A stretch of 20,184 nt of DNA from Betaproteobacteria bacterium (GTDB lineage Bacteria; Pseudomonadota; Gammaproteobacteria; Burkholderiales; Gallionellaceae), in assembly GCA_028871775.1 (NCBI GenBank), contig JAGWMH010000004.1:1-20184 (forward strand). The letters run 5' to 3'. The notes beneath the pieces are model-generated. The model had not been told where the DNA came from, did no database searches, and saw only the letters and a program-made list of their open reading frames with translations. The position numbers and the translations under genes are program-made. Each line of letters opens with the position of its first letter. Position 1 is the stretch's first letter. Below, in pieces: positions 7,677 to 14,040 of the stretch.

Positions 7677-8435
7677 ATGCGGCCCAAACTCAAGGAAAAC
7701 GTGCAAAAGTCCGTCACTTTGACCCCATTAAGAGTCGCCTGTTCCGGCTGCAATCTGCGTGAGTTATGTCTGCCCATGAAACTCAGCATTGCGGATATGG
7801 AACAGGTGGACGATTTAATCAGCCTGAAACACGCATACCAGCGCGGCGATTACCTATACCGCAGCGGCGCGAAATTCCAGGCGCTATATGCCATTCGTAC
7901 CGGTTTTTTCAAAACCCAGGTGCTGCATGAAGATGGGCGCGAGCAGGTCACTGGCTTCCAAATGGCCGGAGAAATCATCGGGATGGATGCCATCAGCAGC
8001 GACGCACATGCCTGTGACGCAATCGCCCTGGAAGACAGTGAAGTATGCGAAATCCCCTTTGGCCGGCTGGAAGAGCTCAGCCGCAAATTACCCTCGCTGC
8101 AACGCCACCTGCACCGCATCCTGAGCCGCGAAATCGTGCGCGACCAGGGCATCATGCTGCTGCTCGGTTCGATGCGCGCGGAGGAACGTCTGGCTGTCTT
8201 TCTGCTCAACCTGTCGCAACGCTATGCCACACGCGGCTACTCACCTACCTCATTTCATTTGCGCATGACACGCCAGGAAATCGGCAGCTACCTCGGCATG
8301 AAACTGGAAACGGTCAGCCGCACACTCTCGCACTTTCAGGGGCTCGGGCTGATCAGCATACGCAAAAAATCGGTGGAACTGAACAATCTGTCGGGATTGC
8401 AAACCATCGTCGGCCCGCCGCAGCAGCTCCTCTAG
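7677..8435 (+). CDS. fnr: FNR-type oxygen-sensing transcription factor (Crp/Fnr family)
   Basis: This regulator senses oxygen through a [4Fe-4S] cluster and switches anaerobic genes. The N-terminal C-x2-C-x5-C (CSGCNLRELC) and the distal cysteine in EVCEIPF correspond to E. coli FNR C20, C23, C29 and C122, so all four cluster ligands are present. A cyclic-nucleotide-type beta-roll and a dimerisation helix follow. The helix-turn-helix MTRQEIGSYLGMKLETVSRTLSHFQGLG carries the E-x2-SR recognition residues for TTGAT half-sites. Starts are possible at GTG 7662, ATG 7677 and GTG 7701. The predicted transcript begins near 7668, excluding 7662. GTG 7701 has the best ribosome site (AAGGA, 7692-7696), while ATG 7677 gives the more usual N-terminal length (252 residues). 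It is divergent from hemN. Anr would be an equally valid name. Confidence 0.93.
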   Translation: MRPKLKENVQKSVTLTPLRVACSGCNLRELCLPMKLSIADMEQVDDLISLKHAYQRGDYLYRSGAKFQALYAIRTGFFKTQVLHEDGREQVTGFQMAGEIIGMDAISSDAHACDAIALEDSEVCEIPFGRLEELSRKLPSLQRHLHRILSREIVRDQGIMLLLGSMRAEERLAVFLLNLSQRYATRGYSPTSFHLRMTRQEIGSYLGMKLETVSRTLSHFQGLGLISIRKKSVELNNLSGLQTIVGPPQQLL

Positions 8436-8620
8436 CAGTTATATTCAAAAAATAATGTCAACGCAAAGCAGCACCATACGTTAGAGGGAACGGGTAAGCA
8501 GTTTGCTTGTCTTGCCTGGTTGCCCCGGTCGTAGTTGTCACGGTTGCCGCCCTGCCATTTCCCGCTCCCAGAACATATCATCGAGAGCAAATGTTTCCGC
8601 TAGCGCTGACCTGTCGAAAT

Positions 8621-8634
8621 TTGACTTGTATCAA
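8621..8634 (+). promoter_or_regulatory. FNR box upstream of the cytochrome c gene
   Basis: TTGAC-TTGT-ATCAA is one base from the FNR consensus. Its centre (8627.5) is 41.5 bases upstream of the start predicted from the CAAAAT -10 at 8657-8662, the classical class II activator position. Confidence 0.75.
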
Positions 8635-8656
8635 CCAATACATGGTTGTTTTGCCA

Positions 8657-8662
8657 CAAAAT
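8657..8662 (+). promoter_or_regulatory. Candidate -10 of the cytochrome c promoter
   Basis: CAAAAT with a predicted start near 8669 leaves a leader of about 60 bases. There is no -35 hexamer, as expected for an FNR-dependent promoter. The rest of the 8436-8728 gap shows no gene and no clear fnr terminator. Confidence 0.55.
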
Positions 8663-8728
8663 GTTCGTAGCTGAAATGGGCTGGCTTACCAACTGTCATC
8701 AGAATTATTTACCTCGTGGAGAAATAAA

Positions 8729-9040
8729 ATGAAAAGGGTTTTGATCATTGCGGGAATTACCGCTTGTTGCCTCAGTACACCGGTGATTGCCGACGGATTG
8801 GAAAACGCAAGAAGGGCCGGTTGCATGAGCTGCCACGCCGTGGATAAGAAGCTTGTCGGGCCTGCTTTTAAGGATGTGGCCGCAAAATATAAGGGTGACG
8901 TCGGCGCCGAAGCCAGGCTGATCAAAAAAGTGATGGGAGGCGGTTCCGGTGTATGGGGTAAAATGCCGATGCCGGCGAACAGAGGCAAGATTTCCGATGA
9001 GGAACTGAAAACAACAGTGGGCTGGATACTTTCGATGTGA
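8729..9040 (+). CDS. Periplasmic monoheme cytochrome c, c551/c552 class
   Basis: This 103-residue precursor has a signal peptide (VLIIAGITACCLSTPVIA, cleavage near residue 21) and a mature chain of about 82 residues. The heme-attachment motif is CMSCH (32-36), followed by the typical KLVGPAFKDVAAKYKG, and the distal methionine is probably M81 in GVWGKMPMPAN, which aligns with the IPMPPN loop of Pseudomonas c551. Cytochromes of this class donate electrons to nitrite reductases, NO reductases and terminal oxidases. A clear ribosome site (GGAG, 8718-8721) lies 7 bases before the ATG. The upstream FNR box predicts induction under low oxygen, consistent with a role as electron carrier for the sNOR-like enzyme encoded further right, although that link is inference. 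Confidence 0.93.
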   Translation: MKRVLIIAGITACCLSTPVIADGLENARRAGCMSCHAVDKKLVGPAFKDVAAKYKGDVGAEARLIKKVMGGGSGVWGKMPMPANRGKISDEELKTTVGWILSM

Positions 9041-9261
9041 TAGCGTGCGAACCAATTCAGCGAGCGTTTTTCGCAACTGCATAACCGGACACGTGGCGTA
9101 CTGTTTTCCCGGTGCGCCATTGTCTTTTTTGCGTGGCATAGTGTGGACAAGCAGCTGTTTCCGGCAACTTGTGTCAAGCAACGAAAAAAAGGCTCCGTAT
9201 TTCTTATTGCGCAACCTCTCGATGTCTAAGAGGACAGCGTACTGACGGGTATTTATAATTC

Positions 9262-9441
9262 ATGGCTTACCTTTATTACACCCTGATCGCCATTGGCCTT
9301 TATTTCATCTCAGACTGGCTGCTTGACCGTCTTGAGAACGCCTACGGCAGCCGCTTCAAATACCGCAGCCTGATTTTCCTGGTGATCATCTCGATTCTTG
9401 CGGTAACCACTTCCCAAATAATCACCTTCCTTAATCCTTGA
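9262..9441 (+). CDS. Small two-helix membrane protein, 59 residues, unknown function
   Basis: ATG at 9262 to TGA at 9439-9441 encodes 59 residues with two hydrophobic helices (YYTLIAIGLYFISDWLL and SLIFLVIISILAVTTSQIITFL). They are joined by a charged loop (DRLENAYGSRFKYR), consistent with a hairpin inner-membrane protein. I do not recognise the family. A TATAAT (9254-9259) lies directly before the ATG, which is too close to act as this gene's own -10 unless transcription starts inside the gene. No good ribosome site is visible, and there is no other Met downstream. The gene sits 93 bases before the CtaA-like gene on the same strand. The coherent two-helix pattern and the placement support it as real. 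Confidence 0.5.
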   Translation: MAYLYYTLIAIGLYFISDWLLDRLENAYGSRFKYRSLIFLVIISILAVTTSQIITFLNP

Positions 9442-9534
9442 AAAGCGATCCAGCCCGAATTAGTTTTATAGCAACAGCCATTCCGGCTTGCCCTATCCAG
9501 ACAAAACTTCCCTTGTTGTTTTTCTGAATTCATT

Positions 9535-10455
9535 ATGACAGACAGCAATCGTGCATTCCACGGCCTGGTGCTGCTCACCTTCGCGTTGATGGCTGTAATC
9601 ATCCTGCTGAGCGCACATATGCGCCTGTCTGGCGCCGGTTTGGGCTGCTCCGACTGGCCCGCGTGTTATGGGCGCAATCTGGCTGGTGTTGCTCCTCCCC
9701 ATCCGGGCTGGATAAATACCACTCACCGCATTGCGGCAAGCACCATGGGGTTTACCGTCCTCGCCATCGCCTCACTCGCCTGGCGTCGCCGCCGTGTGGC
9801 GCCCGGCGATTTTCCGCCTGCGCTGGCGTTATTGGGGCTGACTGCTTTTCTCGCGGCGCTCGGCAAATTGACGCACGACGCGCACTTGCCGGCGGTTGCG
9901 CTCGGCAACCTGCTCGGCGGTTTTGGGATGCTGGCGCTGCTGTGGCGATTACATCTCGGATACACGCCCCAATACGCTGCCTCTTCCCGTTTGCGCTGGC
10001 AGGTATCGCTGGGGCTGGGGCTGCTCGTGGCACAAATAGCGCTGGGTGGCATGGTCAGCGCGAATTTTGCTGCCTTGAGCTGCACTGGCCCATCCGGCTG
10101 CGACAGTTGGCTGCAGCACGCGTCGTCGGGGGCCTTCAATCCGTTTCGGGTATTGAATGTGGCGCAGGGCAGCAGTTTCATCCCTGGCGAAGCGCAGCAG
10201 ACCTTGCACATGACGCACCGTTTCTCCGCACTGCTGGTGTTTTGTTACCTCGCCTGGCTGGGTGTCTGCCTGATCCGGGAAAATCTGCGGCGCAGCGGCA
10301 TGCTGCTGATCGCTGCGCTCATGCTGCAGGTTGCTCTGGGGATCGGCATCGTGGCATACAGACTGCCGCTCTTCCTCGTGCTGATGCATAACGCCACGGC
10401 GGCGTTCCTGCTGCTCATTCTGGTGACGCTTGGCTACCGGCTGCGCAGGCGCTAA
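9535..10455 (+). CDS. CtaA/COX15-family heme A synthase-like membrane protein
   Basis: CtaA oxidises the C8 methyl of heme O to give heme A. The 306-residue protein has about eight helices in two homologous halves and the family entry motif HMRLSGAGLGCSDWPACYG (R30, C38, C44). A second cysteine pair lies in the C-terminal half loop (LSCTGPSGC, C183 and C189). The C-terminal heme-site histidines are present (H228 in HMTHRFSA, H285 in VLMHNATAA). In the N-terminal half H64 is present in NTTHRIAA, but the glutamate of the usual E-x-x-H motif is replaced by N61, and the second histidine expected before LLGG is N125. Catalytic heme A formation is therefore doubtful. It may be a divergent paralogue, perhaps binding a single heme. 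Its stop lies 5 bases from the stop of the convergent cytochrome b gene. Confidence 0.82.
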   Translation: MTDSNRAFHGLVLLTFALMAVIILLSAHMRLSGAGLGCSDWPACYGRNLAGVAPPHPGWINTTHRIAASTMGFTVLAIASLAWRRRRVAPGDFPPALALLGLTAFLAALGKLTHDAHLPAVALGNLLGGFGMLALLWRLHLGYTPQYAASSRLRWQVSLGLGLLVAQIALGGMVSANFAALSCTGPSGCDSWLQHASSGAFNPFRVLNVAQGSSFIPGEAQQTLHMTHRFSALLVFCYLAWLGVCLIRENLRRSGMLLIAALMLQVALGIGIVAYRLPLFLVLMHNATAAFLLLILVTLGYRLRRR

Positions 10456-10460
10456 CCGGG

Positions 10461-12029
10461 TTAGTTTTTGTCGCCGGGCTTGAGCTGATGCCCCCGCGCA
10501 TCATCTTCCAAAACGGTTTCCTGCGGCAGTTGCGCGATCCGCGCACGCAGGGCAGCAAGCGTTGCGCGTGCCCGCTCATCATCCTGTACCCCGGCCCAGC
10601 AGTATTCGATGCGCTGGAGCGGCACGCGGCGGCGCAAATGCGGTAGCCGCTGGCGTGCCAGGCGCAGCTTTGTCCAGCGGATGCCAAGCCGGTATTGGCA
10701 ATCCCCTTCACGGCAACCGGCGACCATCACTCCATCGACACGTGCATCGCGCAGCACATAGTCGATAAATGCCGGAGGCAGCATGCCGACGCAGGGGAGC
10801 GAGAGCGCCGCCACTCCCTCCGACTGCAACGCGCGCACATCGCAGGCGCAGTTGCAGCCAAACACCATAACGCGCACGTCGCCGCGCAACCCTGCCAGCG
10901 CTCGATCAACATCGGCACGCAGCTGCGCCAACTCATGACCCGGCAGCTCGATGCCGCTCACCAGTTCGTCGCTACGAAACGGCATCGAGTAAGGGCAAGC
11001 ACCGGTGCAAATGCCGCAGCTCGCGCACAAATTGGGATCCACCACCGGCTGTAATGCATACGGCCTGCCGTCCTGGCGCGGGCGCATCATAATGGCCGAG
11101 TAGGGGCAGTCTTCAGCACAGTTTGAACAACCGTTGCAATTGTCCAGATGCACCTCTGCCACCGCAGGACGGGTGCGCGGCTTGAGAAACCACGGCACCG
11201 AAAGCAACAGCAGGGTGATCCCGCCAACCAGCGCCCACACCGCGCCAGGCGACCAGATATAAAGCAGCGGATACGGCGCCAGATAGAACCAGTCGAGCCG
11301 GATCACTCCGGGCGCCAGCGCCAGATCGGCGTGCGCATGGCTCAACGCCGGCTTGATCAGCGCCAGCACCAGCAGCGCCAGCAGCGTGCCGGCCGCAAGG
11401 CGCAGGGGCGGGTTGGTTTCGGCATGGTTCATGCGCTTGGTATGTATCCACATGAACAGCAGCAGTACCAGCGGAATGGTGATGTGGCCAAACGACAGCA
11501 GTGTAAAGAAGCGGTCATTGACATCGTCTTGCGCGAGAAAATTGCGCGCCAGCGGCTGGCTGAACAGCGGGAGCCAGTCGAACCACTCGGCAGTACCCAC
11601 CGCGATGAACTGCGCCAGCCTGTCCCACACCATCCAGTAGCCGTTGATGCCGCAAATGTAGACCAGCCAGATCAGCAGCACCCCGCTCACCCAGGAAAAC
11701 CAGCGGAAGCTGTGGAAGCGACCGGTAATAAAATTACGCAACAGATGCAGCAGCATCGTCACCACCATGCCATCGGAAGCATAGCGGTGCAGGCTGCGTA
11801 TTACGCCGCCGGCGTACCATTGATCGTGGGTAAGGCGTTCTACCGACTGGTATGCCTCCGCCACCCCGGTTCTGTAAAAGGCGTAGAGATAAATCCCGCT
11901 TGCCACCACGGTCCAGAACAGGAAAAAGGTGATCGCGCCGAGGTGGTACCAGGGATTTTGTGCCTGGCCGAACGGCGCGTTGAATACGTTTTCCAGGCGC
12001 AGCAACAGGTTTTGTAGATATTTGCGCAT
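10461..12029 (-). CDS. Diheme cytochrome b fused to two [4Fe-4S] clusters and an MvhD-type domain
   Basis: This 522-residue fusion begins with a cytochrome b/b6 core. H81/H95 and H182/H196 (each 14 apart) are the two bis-histidine heme sites, and LDWFYLAPYP (245-254) sits where bc1 complexes have PEWY. Next come two [4Fe-4S] motifs, C298-x2-C301-x2-C304-x3-C308 and C335-x2-C338-x2-C341-x3-C345. The C-terminal ~130 residues resemble MvhD/FlpD, the [2Fe-2S] subunit that links hydrogenase or formate dehydrogenase to heterodisulfide reductase. The signature is VFGCNCACD (392-396), C413, and GCREGDCQYRLG (C439, C444). No heterodisulfide reductase or hydrogenase gene is nearby. A likely route is from a cytosolic donor through MvhD and ferredoxin to heme b and quinone, or the reverse. 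ATG 12029 is preferred to TTG two codons upstream. Confidence 0.88.
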   Translation of the reverse strand: MRKYLQNLLLRLENVFNAPFGQAQNPWYHLGAITFFLFWTVVASGIYLYAFYRTGVAEAYQSVERLTHDQWYAGGVIRSLHRYASDGMVVTMLLHLLRNFITGRFHSFRWFSWVSGVLLIWLVYICGINGYWMVWDRLAQFIAVGTAEWFDWLPLFSQPLARNFLAQDDVNDRFFTLLSFGHITIPLVLLLFMWIHTKRMNHAETNPPLRLAAGTLLALLVLALIKPALSHAHADLALAPGVIRLDWFYLAPYPLLYIWSPGAVWALVGGITLLLLSVPWFLKPRTRPAVAEVHLDNCNGCSNCAEDCPYSAIMMRPRQDGRPYALQPVVDPNLCASCGICTGACPYSMPFRSDELVSGIELPGHELAQLRADVDRALAGLRGDVRVMVFGCNCACDVRALQSEGVAALSLPCVGMLPPAFIDYVLRDARVDGVMVAGCREGDCQYRLGIRWTKLRLARQRLPHLRRRVPLQRIEYCWAGVQDDERARATLAALRARIAQLPQETVLEDDARGHQLKPGDKN

Positions 12030-12062
12030 ATGCAAACTTTGTTGCTGTTAATACCAGAGGAA

Positions 12063-12080
12063 TCGTAGCGAGTGCTACGA
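12063..12080. repeat. Perfect 7-bp hairpin in the intergenic gap of the operon
   Basis: TCGTAGC (12063-12069) pairs with GCTACGA (12074-12080) across a 4-base loop. It lies in the 85-base space before the cytochrome b-MvhD gene, the only sizeable gap inside this gene set. It may adjust message stability between the genes. No T run follows. Confidence 0.4.
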
Positions 12081-12114
12081 AACCGAAGGGCGCGAGCAGC
12101 GGCCGCCTGAGGCG

Positions 12115-13521
12115 CTAATGGGTTCGCCCCCTCATCGCGCGGAACACCACCACCAGGAACATCAGACCACCGATCACGGCGATCAAGCCGCCTATTCCCA
12201 TCAATCCCATTCCCGCGACCTGCCCGAAGCTGTGCAGATTCTGCTCTGCCCCCGCGACCTTGCGCTGCACGCCGTACCCGCCCGACCACAGCAGCCCGAT
12301 GATGTGCAGCAATTGCCCGCCGCCGTACACATAGGGCTGCCAAAGGGCAAGCTTCAAATCAGGCGCGCGGAATCCCAGTTTGGGCAGCAGCACAAAAGCC
12401 AGCCCCATGAAGGCGAGGCTAACAGCGCCACCGGTGCCGTGGTAGTGGGCAGTGATGATGGTGTTGCTGTCCTTGATCATCAAGCTGATGCCACCACCCA
12501 CGGCGAACAATGCCATCGAGCACACCAGGGCAGCGAACAGCGGGCGCGCTGCAGGATCCGGATAGCCGCGCTTCCACACTGCAAACGCCACCGCCAACCC
12601 AATCGGCATTGCCGCCAGGCTGCCGCCGACTTTCATCATCTTGATGAACATCTCCATGTTGTCGCCGCTATTGGTCTCGTATAGAGCATAAATCAACGGC
12701 GTAAACAGCACTGGCGCAACTCCGATGGCAAACAGCACCAGCGATATGCGGGGAGTCAATGGCAGCTGAGCGCCACATTCGGTTGCCAGCCACAACCACC
12801 CCACCAGCATCAGCAGGGTATAGGCGAATTGCATCACATGGCCGCCACCCCAGAACAGCGCCTCATAATAAGGCAGGCCGCGCACAATAGCCGGAATGGT
12901 GGCATAAGCCCAGGAAAAGGCGATGAGCGCCATCATCGTCGCCACCGCAGCGGTGTACAGGCCGAAACAAAGTATGCCGCCATTTTTATTTGCACCGAAT
13001 CCGGTAAGGGGAATCGTCAGCAGCGCACGCAAGGCGAGCAGGCCGATACCGCAGCCAAATAGAAACAGCCCTGTGAGAAACACCCGGTTTTCCAGCACCG
13101 GAATGTAGTTGTTCATGAGCGGCCCGCCAGTGCTGACAAACGGTGATACTACAACCACCAGCACACCCGCCACCGCCAGCAGCAGCGCTACCCAGCCAAG
13201 CGGCAGCAACCTGGGCGGGGAGGCCGCACCCCACAGCACACCGGCGAAAGCAAAAAACCACAATAGCACCGACAAATCCACGTGCACCACCAGAGCGCTG
13301 CGGAAGAAATCCACCGTGGGAAATATTTCAGACACGTAAGGCGTGCGCGCCATCACTACCAGCAGAGCGAATAAACCTGCGCCCACCAGGGCGGAAAAGC
13401 TCAGCCACAACCAGCCGGCGGCCAAGCGCTGACTGGCTTGATGCGGCGTGGGCAATGCATACACACCGCCAACATCCTGCGGCGCACCGTAAAGAGAATT
13501 CGCTTCCGCGGAAATAGTCAT
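12115..13521 (-). CDS. Heme-copper oxidase subunit I-like protein lacking the helix-VII CuB histidines
   Basis: This 468-residue, about 12-helix protein belongs to the heme-copper oxidoreductase subunit I superfamily. H80 in ALVVHVDLSVLLWF is the helix-II ligand of the low-spin heme, H228 in FWGGGHVMQF matches the helix-VI CuB histidine, and H359/H361 in TAHYHGTGGAVSLAFMG are the helix-X ligands of the high-spin and low-spin hemes. About 49 residues after H228, where oxidases have the His-His pair for CuB, this protein reads VLFTPLIYALY with no histidine. The Tyr four residues after H228 is also absent (F232). So two hemes are expected but a normal CuB is not, and ordinary O2 reduction is unlikely. 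Translation is tightly coupled: AGGA lies 4-5 bases before the ATG and overlaps the end of the upstream gene, 6 bases away. Its exact family is not known to me. Confidence 0.78.
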   Translation of the reverse strand: MTISAEANSLYGAPQDVGGVYALPTPHQASQRLAAGWLWLSFSALVGAGLFALLVVMARTPYVSEIFPTVDFFRSALVVHVDLSVLLWFFAFAGVLWGAASPPRLLPLGWVALLLAVAGVLVVVVSPFVSTGGPLMNNYIPVLENRVFLTGLFLFGCGIGLLALRALLTIPLTGFGANKNGGILCFGLYTAAVATMMALIAFSWAYATIPAIVRGLPYYEALFWGGGHVMQFAYTLLMLVGWLWLATECGAQLPLTPRISLVLFAIGVAPVLFTPLIYALYETNSGDNMEMFIKMMKVGGSLAAMPIGLAVAFAVWKRGYPDPAARPLFAALVCSMALFAVGGGISLMIKDSNTIITAHYHGTGGAVSLAFMGLAFVLLPKLGFRAPDLKLALWQPYVYGGGQLLHIIGLLWSGGYGVQRKVAGAEQNLHSFGQVAGMGLMGIGGLIAVIGGLMFLVVVFRAMRGRTH

Positions 13522-13527
13522 GCTGTC

Positions 13528-14040
13528 CTAATTCTTAAAAATAAAGCCGGGAGCACCTGGAACGTCGGCCTTGAAATCAATCACCATTACCCTGCCGGCG
13601 GCAAGAGTAATGTTTTCCTCGCGCACAAAGCTGAAATCGCCCTCTTCCTTATCCTTCAGGCGCGCCACAAAACGATGGGTGCCTGCTGGCACCAGCAGAC
13701 GGCGATATATTGAAGCGGCACCGTCATGCGACAGGCCCGGCGGGTGTAGCACGACATGGTACAACTGCTTGCCGTCCATCTCCAACTCCACCACCACGTC
13801 GGAGCGCTCGCGCGGGCAGTCCTTGCGGATCCGCATATTGGGTGGCAGTTTGGCCAGTTCCGCGTCGGTGCGCTCGTGGCACGGCTTTTTGCGCTGGGCA
13901 GCATGGTTGAAGCTCAGCTTGACCAGCGCGTAATCCGCCGGCAGGTGCGTGTACTCGGGTGAAGTGGAAAAATACCCCAACACCATGGCGAACAACGCGT
14001 AGGCTAATCCTTGCCCCAGATATTTCAGCGGCTGGCTCAT
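13528..14040 (-). CDS. 170-residue membrane-anchored orphan of the cytochrome b / HCO-like operon
   Basis: I do not recognise this protein. One N-terminal helix (GLAYALFAMVLGYFS) is followed by about 145 residues that probably face the periplasm and are rich in short beta strands (VVVELEMDGKQLYHVVLHP, GTHRFVARLKD, ITLAAGRVMVIDFKAD). There are two cysteines, in KKPCHER and RKDCPRER, flanking a basic helix; they could form a disulfide or bind a metal. The ATG overlaps the stop of the upstream cytochrome b-reductase gene (ATGA), and GGAGG lies 7 bases ahead, so translation is coupled. Only 6 bases separate it from the HCO-like gene. Its position suggests an accessory or assembly subunit for the HCO-like protein. 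Confidence 0.8.
   Translation of the reverse strand: MSQPLKYLGQGLAYALFAMVLGYFSTSPEYTHLPADYALVKLSFNHAAQRKKPCHERTDAELAKLPPNMRIRKDCPRERSDVVVELEMDGKQLYHVVLHPPGLSHDGAASIYRRLLVPAGTHRFVARLKDKEEGDFSFVREENITLAAGRVMVIDFKADVPGAPGFIFKN

Noticed and set aside
8686..9214. Two minus-strand frames opposite the cytochrome c gene
   Set aside because: The + strand has signal peptide, CMSCH motif, ribosome site and FNR promoter; the minus frames have nothing.
11148..12017. + strand frame of 289 codons
   Set aside because: It is antisense to the cytochrome b-MvhD gene and very Gln/His/Arg-rich, typical of a shadow frame.
12115..13521. Annotation as a cbb3 (CcoN) oxidase
   Set aside because: It lacks the helix-VII His pair, the crosslink Tyr and any CcoO/CcoP partners in the window.
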